From assembly GCA_937916025.1 (NCBI GenBank), contig CALGGX010000191.1, positions 1 through 10,390 on the forward strand: DNA of 10,390 bases, read 5' to 3'. Under the pieces are notes generated by a model. It had not been told where the DNA came from. It saw only the letters and a list, made by a program, of their open reading frames with translations, and did no database searches. Position 1 is the stretch's first letter. Each line of letters opens with the position of its first letter. Positions 1-7,464 of the stretch are shown piece by piece. This DNA is from an uncultured Selenomonadales bacterium (GTDB lineage: Bacteria; Bacillota_C; Negativicutes; Selenomonadales; Selenomonadaceae). The position numbers were made by a program, and so were the translations under genes.

Positions 1-79
1 TAATTTATGCAAGCTTTTGCGTATTTTTTCTCAAAATGATGTAAAAGATAGAATATATCCTGAAACGTTAGAGTATTAT

Positions 80-589
80 TCAAATATATGTATGTCTTTG
101 TATAGTTTTGATAAAACTGCAAGTTTGCCAAACTATATATATGATTTGATTTTGTATGATGAAAACACTTTTTCCAAAATTTATTCGTCGCCCGTCTTTT
201 ATCGCATAAATCGGATGATGATCGGTATTGCGAATTACGACGTTGAAAGAAAACATACCGCCTTCGCCAATAAATATATTTTTCTGCTCATACAGAATCG
301 CCGACAAAGTTTTGTTGAAGTAATTGTTTTTGCCGACATACATTACAGAATCACTGTTGATCAATACCTTCAATTTATAAGTAAATTTACCGGAATTCAA
401 AAAGACGACAGAGTTATTGCCGTGAAATTTTATTGCGCTCTTTCCGAGATTAAGATTACTCTCAAGAAACAAAATATTGTTTTTCAACTCCCCCCCTGTG
501 TGTTGCGTGAATGAAATTTTTTCTGCTGAAAATTTTACGTTATCGCCGACGAAAATTCGATTGCCGTTTCCATAATCAATTACTTCCAT
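80..589 (-). pseudogene. Degenerate hexapeptide-repeat acyltransferase
   Basis: The predicted protein (about 169 residues from ATG 589) resembles the left-handed beta-helix acetyltransferases found in surface-polysaccharide clusters. The first 140 or so residues show the irregular G-N/D-N coil pattern and the family block RNTDHHPIYAIKDGRRIN followed by GKSVFI. Intact relatives continue with a GDHVWIG-type hexapeptide, a Q/FLK turn and about 40 more residues. Here the frame reads IQNQIIYIVWQTC and stops soon after, and another frame recovers scattered similarity, so the 3' end looks decayed or frameshifted. ATG 589 has AAGGA ten bases upstream; a TTG at 652 would put the start inside the hairpin at 621-643 and is less likely. 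The segment is clearly more AT-rich than the rest of the window, which suggests horizontal origin. Positions 1-79 beyond it hold no recognisable gene. A diverged functional gene running on past the window in another frame cannot be excluded. Confidence 0.55.
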
Positions 590-620
590 CAGAACAACAT
601 CCTTTTCTTTTAAACTCAAG

Positions 621-643
621 GGGAGCGCATCGATTGCGCTCCC
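621..643 (-). terminator. Hairpin terminator after cheV
   Basis: A perfect 9-bp GC-rich stem (GGGAGCGCA / TGCGCTCCC) with a 5-nt loop lies about 30 bases after the cheV stop. On the minus strand it is followed by CTTGAGTTTAAAAG, so the U-tract is short and imperfect. It separates cheV from the acyltransferase remnant. Termination is inferred from stem strength and position. Confidence 0.6.
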
Positions 644-674
644 TCGTGTCAATCAATTTATTCGCCGTTCGGGC

Positions 675-1643
675 TCAATAATCATCGTTGGTCTTGAGCG
701 GCTTGCCGAAGATCAGATTGTCGAGCAGTCCGATCAGCATGCTGATCTCCGGTTTGGAAATCTGCCCGCTCGCGCCGAGTTGTTCGCCCTTCAATCGCAT
801 TTCTTCATTGATCAGCGAAGAGAACAGCACGAACGGTACGTCTTTCAATCGCTCGTTATCGCGCACCATCTTCAGCAATCGATGCCCGTCCATCTTCGGC
901 ATCTCGACATCGCTGACAACAAGTCCGACGTGTTGATCGATCGGACCGTCTTTTGCCGCGAGGTTCTGTAAGTAATCCCACGCGTCCGCGCCATTGCCGA
1001 AGTCGCGCACAAAGCGATAGCCCGAGTCATGCAGTGTCGTAACGAGCAGATCGCGGAGCATTGCCGAGTCTTCAGCCACAACGACATGCACTTGAGCGCG
1101 CATCGCCCGAGCGTCCGCCGAACTCTCCTCGACCGTCGTCAACTTCGCATTGATCTCGGGGTTGATTTCTGCTATTATCGTTTCAAAATCGAGCAACAAC
1201 ACAATTCGATCGGACATTTTAATGATGCCGACCACGCGCGATTGATCACCGACCTCCGGCGCGGGCTCCATATCCTTCCACGAAATTCTGTGAATGCGCG
1301 AGACGTTGTCAACCAAAAAGCCGATGTAGAATTTATTGATCTCGGTGACGATGATGTTTCTCGGTTCTTCGGTCGACATGACGTTGAGACAACGCGGAAG
1401 ATTGACCAGCGGAATCGCCTTGCCGCGCAGAGTGAACAGCCCGTCGACATACGGATGAACTTGCGGCATGGCGGTTACCGGAGCGCGTTGAATGACTTCG
1501 CGAACCTTCGCCACGTTGATGCCGTAATTGACGGAGCCGATGTTGAACTCGACAATCTCAAACTCATTCGTACCGGATTCGAGCAGTATGCCCTTTTTAT
1601 CGCCGGCAGTTTCCGCACCGGTTCTCGCACTTTCTTTTGCCAA
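675..1643 (-). CDS. cheV: Chemotaxis protein CheV
   Basis: This is a cytoplasmic coupling protein linking chemoreceptors to the CheA kinase, with a receiver domain thought to tune the coupling after phosphorylation. A CheW-like domain covers roughly residues 27-165 (FEIVEFNIGSVNYGINV, then VREVI and GLFTLRGKAIPLVNL). A receiver domain follows at about 185-310 with the acidic pair in AEDS, the phospho-acceptor Asp in VVSDVEMPKMDG (about D245), the SS after VPFVLF and the Lys in ISKPE (about K297). The fusion and the length of about 320 residues are typical of CheV. I chose TTG 1643, giving MAKESARTG: a full GAGGTGAT site lies six bases upstream. The longer reading from GTG 1652 would start inside that site. 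The gene is divergent from cobD with a gap of under 100 bases. A chemoreceptor gene lies about 1.8 kb away, but receptor-CheV pairing is only inference. Confidence 0.95.
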   Translation of the reverse strand: MAKESARTGAETAGDKKGILLESGTNEFEIVEFNIGSVNYGINVAKVREVIQRAPVTAMPQVHPYVDGLFTLRGKAIPLVNLPRCLNVMSTEEPRNIIVTEINKFYIGFLVDNVSRIHRISWKDMEPAPEVGDQSRVVGIIKMSDRIVLLLDFETIIAEINPEINAKLTTVEESSADARAMRAQVHVVVAEDSAMLRDLLVTTLHDSGYRFVRDFGNGADAWDYLQNLAAKDGPIDQHVGLVVSDVEMPKMDGHRLLKMVRDNERLKDVPFVLFSSLINEEMRLKGEQLGASGQISKPEISMLIGLLDNLIFGKPLKTNDDY

Positions 1644-1647
1644 TCCA

Positions 1648-1655
1648 ATCACCTC
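1648..1655 (-). promoter_or_regulatory. Strong ribosome binding site that sets the cheV start
   Basis: The minus strand reads GAGGTGAT, a near-perfect anti-16S match, with GAGGTG ending six bases before TTG 1643. The in-frame GTG at 1652-1650 is part of this site and is therefore unlikely to be the start. Confidence 0.7.
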
Positions 1656-1683
1656 GTCGATTAATCTAAACTGATTTTCGCTG

Positions 1684-1695
1684 TTGAAATTTCAA
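1684..1695. promoter_or_regulatory. 12-bp perfect palindrome between cheV and cobD
   Basis: TTGAAATTTCAA lies in the short divergent gap between cheV and cobD. It could be an operator or chance AT-rich symmetry. No convincing -35/-10 pair for either gene was found here. A TTGAAA with a TAAAAC at 19-nt spacing towards cobD is weak. Confidence 0.25.
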
Positions 1696-1739
1696 TTCCT
1701 GCCTGCAGTAAAACTTTTCCTGTCGAAAGGACGATCTGT

Positions 1740-2735
1740 ATGAAACAATTCGAGCACGGCGGCTTCGTTTATGACTCCGAAGGACGACTCCGAAACGTTC
1801 TCGATTTCAGTGCAAACATCAATCCGCTCGGCATTCCCGATTCCGTTCGCCACGCAATCGAAAAAAATCTCGACGGCATCGTGCATTATCCCGATCCTTC
1901 CGCGCGGCGTTTGAAAGAGGCGATCGCCGCCCGCTACGCGCTCGAGATTGAAAACATTGCGGTATTCAACGGGGCGGCGGAGTTTTTTTACGTCTTCTTC
2001 AAACTGCTCGCGCCTTCGGCAATTCATATTCCGCAACCGACATTCGGCGAATACGAACGCGCGGCTCGAGCGGCGGAGCTTCGCATGAATTTTTCCGAGC
2101 TCGAGCAAAACGTCGTCGTTTGCAATCCCAACAATCCTGCGGGCGAATTGCATTCGAGCGACGAAATTCTGAAATTGGCGGCGGCACATCGAGTCATTGT
2201 TGACGAGTCGTTTATTGACTTTGTCGGTGACGAGTACTCCGTCAAAAGATTCGTCGCGCGAAACGAGAATTTGATCGTCGTGCAATCGCTGACGAAAATC
2301 TTTGCGATCCCCGGACTTCGATTGGGCTTTGCGATCGCCGATCGGAATTTGATCGAGCGACTCGAGCAGTCGAAAGACGTTTGGAATGTAAATTACCTCG
2401 CGCAAATTGCGGGCGTTGCCGCGCTCGGTGACGAAAAATATCTTGAGCGAACGCGGCAGTGGATTGAAGTCGAGCGTCGATATGTTTTTGATCGATTGCG
2501 AGCGATTGACGGGATTGAAGTTTTCGAGCCTTCGGCGAATTTCGTGCTGATGAAGTTCGAGACGATCGAAAAAGCGCAACGCGTGATCAATAGATTGAAG
2601 GCGAATGACATTTTGATCAGGAACTGCGAGAATTTTCGCGGGCTTGACGGGCGGTATTTGCGCATGGCGATTCGGCTCCGCGCGGAGAACGATCGATTGT
2701 TTGACGTGCTCGAAACATTGAAATCAATGATATAA
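1740..2735 (+). CDS. cobD: Threonine-phosphate decarboxylase (cobalamin biosynthesis)
   Basis: This is a fold-type I PLP enzyme that decarboxylates L-threonine O-3-phosphate to (R)-1-amino-2-propanol phosphate, the linker of the cobalamin nucleotide loop. Family marks are the N-terminal HGG (6-8), LDFSANINPLGIP (21-33), HYPDPSA (49-55), NPNNPAG (129-135), DESF (155-158) and the PLP lysine in SLTKIFAIPGLRLGF (K186). The FSANINPLG block separates CobD from the close HisC aminotransferases. The length of 331 residues fits. An AAAGGA site precedes the ATG by eight bases. cobC follows 27 bases downstream, which strengthens the CobD call over HisC. No B12 riboswitch fits in the short upstream gap, so regulation is unknown. 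Confidence 0.9.
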   Translation: MKQFEHGGFVYDSEGRLRNVLDFSANINPLGIPDSVRHAIEKNLDGIVHYPDPSARRLKEAIAARYALEIENIAVFNGAAEFFYVFFKLLAPSAIHIPQPTFGEYERAARAAELRMNFSELEQNVVVCNPNNPAGELHSSDEILKLAAAHRVIVDESFIDFVGDEYSVKRFVARNENLIVVQSLTKIFAIPGLRLGFAIADRNLIERLEQSKDVWNVNYLAQIAGVAALGDEKYLERTRQWIEVERRYVFDRLRAIDGIEVFEPSANFVLMKFETIEKAQRVINRLKANDILIRNCENFRGLDGRYLRMAIRLRAENDRLFDVLETLKSMI

Positions 2736-2762
2736 AAAAATTATCTTGGGGAGTGATCGAAG

Positions 2763-3374
2763 TTGACGAAATTGATATTGATTCGGCATGGCGAAACGGA
2801 ATGGAATAAGCGCGGAATGTTTCAAGGGCAATCGGATACGCCGCTCGCACCGGCAGGCGTGCATCAGGCGCATCTGTTGGCGGCGCATTTTCCGGTCATT
2901 CACATCGACGCGATCTTCTCGAGCGATTTGAGTCGCGCGCGCACGACCGCCGAGATCATTGCAGAGAAGTTCGGTCTCAAAGTGCACTTCATGCCCGAGC
3001 TTCGCGAGGCGAGTTACGGCAGTTGGGAAGAACGGAGTTTCGAGGAGCTCGCGCTCGCGCATCCGGCAGAATTCAAGACATTTTTCCTCGATCCGGAAGC
3101 CTTCACTCCCGAGGGCGGCGAGTCGTTTGTCAACGTTCAAACGCGCGCCATGAATGCAATCAAATCGATCGTCCGCGACGATGCTCGAAAAACATTTGCG
3201 GTTGTTACGCATGGCGGAGTGCTTCGGACGATCATTGCCGCCGTTCTCGAAATACCCATGCGAAAACTCTGGGCGATCAAACAATTCAACACGGCGGTCA
3301 ACATCTTGCATTTCAACGAAGGCAGTTTTTCGATCGAACTGATTAATTCGACGGCGCATCTCGGCAAATTGTGA
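2763..3374 (+). CDS. cobC: Alpha-ribazole phosphatase (histidine phosphatase family)
   Basis: This is a histidine phosphatase superfamily enzyme (203 residues). It has the RHGE signature at 8-11 (phospho-acceptor H9), the SSDLSRARTTAE block (arginine near 58), a likely proton-donor Glu in REASYGSWEE (E82), and the second catalytic His in VVTHGG (H150). In B12 synthesis CobC removes phosphate from alpha-ribazole 5'-phosphate, or from cobalamin phosphate. The specific role rests mainly on its position directly behind cobD. On its own the protein could be a phosphoglycerate-mutase-like phosphatase of other specificity. The start is TTG with a GGGGAGTGAT site five bases upstream. cobD and cobC probably form one transcript. 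A 42-base gap separates cobC from the chemoreceptor gene, with no clear terminator in it. Confidence 0.82.
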   Translation: MTKLILIRHGETEWNKRGMFQGQSDTPLAPAGVHQAHLLAAHFPVIHIDAIFSSDLSRARTTAEIIAEKFGLKVHFMPELREASYGSWEERSFEELALAHPAEFKTFFLDPEAFTPEGGESFVNVQTRAMNAIKSIVRDDARKTFAVVTHGGVLRTIIAAVLEIPMRKLWAIKQFNTAVNILHFNEGSFSIELINSTAHLGKL

Positions 3375-3416
3375 TGCCGCCGAATTGTTTTCTTTTAAAG
3401 AATTGGAGTCAAAAAA

Positions 3417-5102
3417 ATGAAATTACAGACCAAAGCGGTTATCGCATTTAATTTGTTTATTGTGCTGGTATGCGTTTGCATGGGCGGGCTGGGCTATATT
3501 TCGGCAGAAGACGGTTTCAACATTTCGTTGCAAAAAGGAGTCCGCTCGAGTCTCAATTCGATTGTCGAGATATTGGAATATCGGCACCCCGGCGATTGGA
3601 AACTCGTTGACAACAATCTCTACAAAGGCGATTTGAAGATCAATGACAACTTCGACGTGGTTGATTATCTCGGCGGCATCTGCGAAGGACACGTGACGAT
3701 CTTTCAAAACGACGTGCGTGTGGCTACGACCGTCAACAACAAAGAAGGCAAGCGCGGCGTCGGCACGAAGGCTTCGGAACAGGTCATCAATGATGTTCTT
3801 AAGAGCGGCAAATTTTACACCGGACGCGCGGACGTCATCGGCGAGGAATTTGACAGCGCGTATGTTCCGATCAAAGACGGTGCGGGGAAAATCATCGGAA
3901 TGATTTTCGTCGGATTGCCGACAAAATCTCTGAACGACGTTGAAAATCGATTGATCCTGTCGACATTGATAACGATGGCGATCATCGTGGCAGTGCTCGG
4001 GAGTTTGTCATGGGTCGTCATTGGCAAGCAAATGAAGAAGCTGCTCGACGTATCCGGAACGATGGCGGCAGTGTCCGGCGGCAATCTTGCAATCCGCGAT
4101 TTGGAAGTGACTTCGACGGACGAGATTGGAACGCTGTCGAAAAACGTCAACGACATGAAAGAGAAATTGCGGCGATTGTTGGTCGAGGTTCTCAATTCAT
4201 CGGAAAGAGTTGCGGCGTCTTCGCAAGAGTTGACGGCGAGCGCGGAGCAAACGTCAGAGTCGATCAATCAAGTGGCGGAGCGGACGGTTGAAATGGTCGA
4301 ATGCGCCTCGACGCAAGCCGATACGATTGAAAAATTGAACGGCATCCTCGACGAAATGACATCGAAGATGAATGAACTGCACTTGAGTGCGCGGAAGATG
4401 GACGACGCGGCGAAGATAAGTCGTCAAAGCGCGGAAGACGGCAAAAACAAAGTCGAGTTCGCGATTAAACAGATTCAAACGATCGAAACGCGCGTCAACA
4501 AATCGGCTGACGTGGTCAACACACTCGGTCAGAGGTCGAAAGAGATCGGCTCGATTGTCGAAACGATCGGCGCGATTGCGGATCAGACAAATTTGCTTGC
4601 GCTGAATGCGGCGATAGAAGCGGCGCGCGCGGGCGAGCACGGCAAAGGCTTTGCGGTGGTGGCTGATGAAGTGCGGAAATTGGCTGAACAATCGGCATCG
4701 GCGGCGAAAAGCATTTCCGAGCTCATTCATCAAATTCAAGCGGATACGTCGTCGGCAGTCGAGGAGATCAAGCTCGGCAACGAGAGCGTCAAGGAGGGAG
4801 CCGTGTCTGTTATGGCAACCGGTGAAGCGTTTGGAGTTATTGCCGAAAAGGTGCGCGAGTTGAATGAAAACGTTCATCGCTCGATTGAGCACATTGATGC
4901 TGTCAACAACACGAGTCAATCGATAATGAACGCGATCTCGTCGGTGCAGAACATCAGCACGCAATCGACCGAAAACGCGCAAAACATTTCGGCGGCAACT
5001 CAACAGCAGGCGGCAACCATGCATGAAATGTCCGAGGCAAGCAATCAATTGTCGGTGCTCGCACAGCAATTGCAAAATGAAGTCAACAAATTCAAAGTGT
5101 GA
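3417..5102 (+). CDS. Methyl-accepting chemotaxis protein, single-Cache type
   Basis: This is a 561-residue inner-membrane chemoreceptor. Domains in order: TM1 about 7-29; an extracytoplasmic sensor about 30-177 with the Cache pattern [42 protein letters not shown] and [11 protein letters not shown]2 about 178-202; HAMP about 203-255; then the long coiled-coil signalling domain. The conserved hairpin tip is at about 377-425 ([42 protein letters not shown]). The layout matches single-Cache receptors that often bind small organic acids, but the ligand cannot be read from the sequence. There is no C-terminal NWETF-type tether for CheR/CheB, which is normal outside enterobacteria. GGAG lies eight bases before the ATG. 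The stop codon region overlaps that of the convergent CoA ligase. Confidence 0.97.
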   Translation: MKLQTKAVIAFNLFIVLVCVCMGGLGYISAEDGFNISLQKGVRSSLNSIVEILEYRHPGDWKLVDNNLYKGDLKINDNFDVVDYLGGICEGHVTIFQNDVRVATTVNNKEGKRGVGTKASEQVINDVLKSGKFYTGRADVIGEEFDSAYVPIKDGAGKIIGMIFVGLPTKSLNDVENRLILSTLITMAIIVAVLGSLSWVVIGKQMKKLLDVSGTMAAVSGGNLAIRDLEVTSTDEIGTLSKNVNDMKEKLRRLLVEVLNSSERVAASSQELTASAEQTSESINQVAERTVEMVECASTQADTIEKLNGILDEMTSKMNELHLSARKMDDAAKISRQSAEDGKNKVEFAIKQIQTIETRVNKSADVVNTLGQRSKEIGSIVETIGAIADQTNLLALNAAIEAARAGEHGKGFAVVADEVRKLAEQSASAAKSISELIHQIQADTSSAVEEIKLGNESVKEGAVSVMATGEAFGVIAEKVRELNENVHRSIEHIDAVNNTSQSIMNAISSVQNISTQSTENAQNISAATQQQAATMHEMSEASNQLSVLAQQLQNEVNKFKV

Positions 5103-6297
5103 CGACGGTTGAAAAATCAACCTTGCCGCGATCATTCAAAGGCAATTCCTTGACGAAGATGAGCCGCGCGGGCTGCTCAATCGGCTTGAGGAGTTGCCGA
5201 ATTTTTTTTTCGACGGCATTTCGATTTTCGGCAACGACAAATGCAATGAAGTTCTCGCCGCGCCGTTCGTCGCGAATTTTCTTCACCGCCGCCGCCGAAA
5301 TTTCTTCAATCGACTGCAACAGTCGCTCAATCCGCGCGGCACTGATTTTATATCCGCCCTTGTTGATGAAATCCGCGCTCCGCCCTTCAAAAATCAACTC
5401 GCCGACGTCATTGATCCGCCCCGCGTCGCCGACCGTTGTCGGCATCTTCAGCCCGCTCACGCCGAATGCGTTGTCGACATAAATCAAACCGTCGCGAACG
5501 AACACGCCAACACCGTCAAACGCGCGCCCGAGATTGTTTGTCTCGCCGACATTTCGCTCGTCGATAATTTTGTAAGTGATGTAATTCAACTCGCTCGCGC
5601 CGTAGTAGATGATCAGCCGCGCGGCGGGAAATTGTTTCATCAATCGGCGATACAATTTCGCGTTGACGAGTTGCGAGCCGGTAAAGATCGTTTTGACGCT
5701 TCCGAGCTCTCGATCGATCGACGCGAGCAAATTCAATTTCGTCGGCACGAGATAAATCGCCGAGCAACCGTCAATCAACCCGATCCAACTCCGAACGTTG
5801 AACTTTTCGCTCGTGACGATCGTGCCGCCCGCACTCAACGTCGACAGCAATGCATTCAAATTGCCGGTGAAACTCAAACTGCCGTGCATGAACAACGTCG
5901 AGTTCTCGTCGATGCCGAAAACCGAATTCTGCACCGGAAAAAATTTCGCCCAACTGTCGAAAGTCCTGAACAAAATCTTCGGCTTGCCGCTCGAACCGGA
6001 AGTCAAAACTCCGAGCACATCTTCCGAACCGCCGCCTTCAATCGAAACGTCCGCTCGCGTCATCCCATGATGAAGCAGGATCGGACGCTTTTTAAATGCC
6101 TGCGCCGCGAAAAAGTTTGTCAATTGCTCGAGCCAACCTTCTGCCGCAATCAAGACATTATCGCCGTCGATTGCAAGACGAGCCGCGCGGACTTCGGCAA
6201 GAAATTCGTCGTAAGTCAATCGCCGCTCGTCGACGCGAAGAAATATTTTTTCGCCGAACTCGCGAGCACGATCGACCAGCAGATCGTAAAAATTCAT
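5092..6297 (-). CDS. Compact acyl-CoA ligase / AMP-binding enzyme (ANL superfamily)
   Basis: This is an adenylate-forming enzyme expected to activate a carboxylic acid with ATP and transfer it to CoA or a carrier thiol. Core motifs are present: P-loop TSGSSGKPK (99-107), YYGASE (231-236), GDAGR (290-294), hinge region [17 protein letters not shown] (303-319) and the catalytic lysine in PLNDRGKVD (K392). At 401 residues it is about 100 shorter than usual acyl-CoA synthetases. The missing length is N-terminal: the P-loop lies at residue 99 rather than about 150-190, so that subdomain is reduced. GAGGTG lies seven bases before the ATG. It is divergent from the hotdog gene and bioY and shares their control region. 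Bacillus bioY homologues also sit beside a CoA ligase, so a role in biotin-precursor or fatty-acid supply is plausible. The substrate is unknown; O-succinylbenzoate-like or fatty acids are alternatives. Confidence 0.88.
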   Translation of the reverse strand: MNFYDLLVDRAREFGEKIFLRVDERRLTYDEFLAEVRAARLAIDGDNVLIAAEGWLEQLTNFFAAQAFKKRPILLHHGMTRADVSIEGGGSEDVLGVLTSGSSGKPKILFRTFDSWAKFFPVQNSVFGIDENSTLFMHGSLSFTGNLNALLSTLSAGGTIVTSEKFNVRSWIGLIDGCSAIYLVPTKLNLLASIDRELGSVKTIFTGSQLVNAKLYRRLMKQFPAARLIIYYGASELNYITYKIIDERNVGETNNLGRAFDGVGVFVRDGLIYVDNAFGVSGLKMPTTVGDAGRINDVGELIFEGRSADFINKGGYKISAARIERLLQSIEEISAAAVKKIRDERRGENFIAFVVAENRNAVEKKIRQLLKPIEQPARLIFVKELPLNDRGKVDFSTVVTL

Positions 6298-6318
6298 CAG
6301 CGTTCACCTCGATTGTCA

Positions 6319-6324
6319 ATTGTA
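6319..6324 (-). promoter_or_regulatory. Possible -10 element for the CoA ligase gene
   Basis: The minus strand reads TACAAT about 20 bases before the ligase ATG, leaving room for a very short leader that carries GAGGTG. No good -35 hexamer occurs at 16-18 bases, so this promoter may be weak or activator-dependent. It abuts the inverted repeat at 6327-6361. Confidence 0.35.
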
Positions 6325-6326
6325 AC

Positions 6327-6361
6327 CGATCAAAATGAAATTGCGTTGACGATTTTGATCG
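6327..6361. promoter_or_regulatory. Putative operator: 10-bp inverted repeat, 15-nt spacer
   Basis: Arms CGATCAAAAT (6327-6336) and ATTTTGATCG (6352-6361) are exact reverse complements around a 15-nt spacer. The right arm lies inside the promoter spacer and the -35 TTGACG lies in the repeat's own spacer. The left arm abuts the putative leftward -10. A protein bound here could control both divergent transcripts. The geometry recalls BirA operators (spacer about 14-16) but the arm sequence differs from the known BirA consensus. Outside the repeat, TTGTAACC (6320-6327) and GGTTTATAA (6365-6373) resemble BirA half-sites but lie 37 bases apart. Confidence 0.5.
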
Positions 6362-6374
6362 CGAGGTTTATAAT
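6346..6374 (+). promoter_or_regulatory. Sigma-70 promoter for the hotdog gene and bioY
   Basis: TTGACG (6346-6351), a 17-nt spacer and a perfect TATAAT (6369-6374) form a near-consensus housekeeping promoter. Transcription would begin around 6381, just ahead of the AGGTGA site at 6383-6388, giving a very short leader. An ATG at 6373-6375 lies inside the -10 element and so cannot be the start used from this promoter. Confidence 0.75.
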
Positions 6375-6393
6375 GCGCCGCGAGGTGATAAAT

Positions 6394-6897
6394 GTGATTA
6401 AACGTCTCGCAAAACGATTGTCGGCAATAAAAAAATACGTCGGCTTCGTGCTCGGCGAAATGCTCATCGAGCGCGGCGAGTTTCAATCGGCAATTGCAGT
6501 CGAGAAGGAAAAACTCGGCGTTGTCGTCATTCGATTGTCTGAAGATCGGCTCGCTTTGACGGTGAAATTGATCCGATTGACGACGGCTCCGGCTTCGCAC
6601 GGCAACATTTCCGGCACGCCGCGCGGAGAATATTGGCGAGAATTTTCGGCGGCGGAAGTTTCGGAGTTCATCGCCGAAGTCGACGACGACAATGAAATTC
6701 ATCGCGGCGCGCGTCCGATCGTCCCCGGATTTTTGATCGCCGAAGCATTGTTCAATCGATTTGATTGCAAAAAAATTCGACTGCGCTTCAGAAATTTCAC
6801 TGCAGTCGGAGAGAAATTGTTTTTGACGGTCGACGGCGAGAGATTTTTCGTCGACGCGAGCGAAAGGAAGGTTGAAGGGTGGATACTCGATTATTGA
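6394..6897 (+). CDS. Hotdog-fold, MaoC/(R)-hydratase-like protein
   Basis: This is a 167-residue protein with a C-terminal half resembling (R)-specific enoyl-CoA hydratases and other MaoC-like hotdog enzymes. The motif DDDNEIH (97-103) matches the catalytic D-x-N-P-x-H pattern with Glu for Pro, and RPIVPGFLIAEALF (107-120) matches the following RPIVHGML-type helix. The NFTAVGEKLFL strand region fits the hotdog core. The first 70 or so residues are basic and not recognised. The start is set at GTG 6394 because AGGTGA lies five bases upstream and the earlier in-frame ATG (6373) is part of the -10 box. The gene overlaps the bioY start by 19 bases, so the two are co-translated. Chemistry (hydration of an enoyl-CoA, or only thioester binding) is inferred. 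A CoA ligase sits divergently next door, which fits an acyl-CoA substrate. Confidence 0.72.
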   Translation: MIKRLAKRLSAIKKYVGFVLGEMLIERGEFQSAIAVEKEKLGVVVIRLSEDRLALTVKLIRLTTAPASHGNISGTPRGEYWREFSAAEVSEFIAEVDDDNEIHRGARPIVPGFLIAEALFNRFDCKKIRLRFRNFTAVGEKLFLTVDGERFFVDASERKVEGWILDY

Positions 6898-7403
6898 CGA
6901 AGATTGCATTATGCATTGCATTAAATTGCGTCGCCGCATACATTTCGTTTCCGTTGCCGTTCACGCCCGGACTGGTGACGGCTTTGACTTTGACATTGAG
7001 TTTGACGGCATTCATTCTGCCGCCGAAGGAAACATTCATCGTCGTGGCAACTTACATTCTGCTCGGCGCAATCGGCGTGCCGGTCTTCGCCGGAGGGCAA
7101 GGGCTCGCGCGATTGTTGAGTCCGGTCGGCGGATTTTATTTCGCGTGGGCGGTCGCATTTCCGCTGTTGAGTTTGGCGAAAGGTTCCGTGCCGAATTTCA
7201 AACGATACGTGCTCGCGGACGTGTTGATTGCCGTACCGATCACTTACGTCGGCGGTCTGCTCTCGATGATGTTTGTCGGCGAAGTCGAATTGACGCAAGC
7301 ATTGATGATGGCGGTGGTGCCGTTCATTCCGGGCGATTTGATGAAGGCATGCGCGGCGGCATGGCTGGGCGTCAAACTTCAATTGGGAATGCGTAATGCT
7401 TAA
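6879..7403 (+). CDS. bioY: Biotin transporter substrate-binding protein BioY
   Basis: This is a 174-residue hydrophobic membrane protein with about six helices, the S-component of an energy-coupling-factor biotin transporter. Family marks are FPLPFTPGLVTALTL near the N-terminus (25-39), GLARLLSPVGGFYFAW (75-90; the R...P-GGY biotin-site region) and PFIPGDLMKA (148-157) before the last helix. No EcfA or EcfT genes are nearby, so it would use a shared ECF module or act alone, as some BioY proteins do. GTG is the start, with an AAGGAAGG site about seven bases upstream inside the preceding gene. The last five codons and the stop lie inside the left arm of the repeat at 7386-7462, so the C-terminus (GMRNA) appears to be contributed by that repeat. 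Confidence 0.92.
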   Translation: MDTRLLTKIALCIALNCVAAYISFPLPFTPGLVTALTLTLSLTAFILPPKETFIVVATYILLGAIGVPVFAGGQGLARLLSPVGGFYFAWAVAFPLLSLAKGSVPNFKRYVLADVLIAVPITYVGGLLSMMFVGEVELTQALMMAVVPFIPGDLMKACAAAWLGVKLQLGMRNA

Positions 7404-7462
7404 TGCGTAATCAGAAAACCGTTCTCTCAATTATTAATTACGAATTACGAATTACGCATTGC
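7386..7462. repeat. Imperfect palindromic repeat between convergent genes
   Basis: Two 26-nt arms (7386-7411 and 7437-7462) pair at 22 of 26 positions around a 25-nt AT-rich loop. Both arms are built from short units: TAATGCG/TAATGCT on the left and AATTACGA on the right. The left arm overlaps the end of bioY and the right arm ends three bases before the stop of the minus-strand nuclease gene. It may serve as a bidirectional terminator, though no U-tract follows on either side. It looks like a dispersed intergenic repeat or small non-autonomous element; no second copy occurs in this window. Confidence 0.6.
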
Positions 7463-7464
7463 TT

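Noticed and set aside
17..514. Plus-strand open frame of 165 codons at the left end.
   Set aside because: Most of it is antisense to the acyltransferase remnant, which shows family motifs; the plus frame has no recognisable feature and no clear ribosome binding site.
1653..1739. Cobalamin riboswitch upstream of cobD.
   Set aside because: The gap is under 100 bases and shows no B12-box; riboswitches of this class need about 200 bases.
1692..2579. Long minus-strand open frame over cobD.
   Set aside because: It is antisense to cobD, whose PLP-enzyme motifs are complete.
4254..5135. Long minus-strand open frame inside the chemoreceptor gene.
   Set aside because: It is a shadow of biased codon use; the plus-strand frame encodes an unmistakable MCP signalling domain.
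5194..6372. Long plus-strand open frame (over 390 codons) continuous with the hotdog gene.
   Set aside because: It is antisense to the well-supported CoA ligase, has no family features, and crosses the divergent promoter region; the real hotdog gene starts at 6394.
6320..6373. A canonical BirA operator (TTGTAAACC-type half-sites).
   Set aside because: TTGTAACC and GGTTTATAA are present in the right orientation but 37 bases apart, while known sites have a spacer of about 14-16; the tight dyad has a different arm sequence. Kept only as a general operator.
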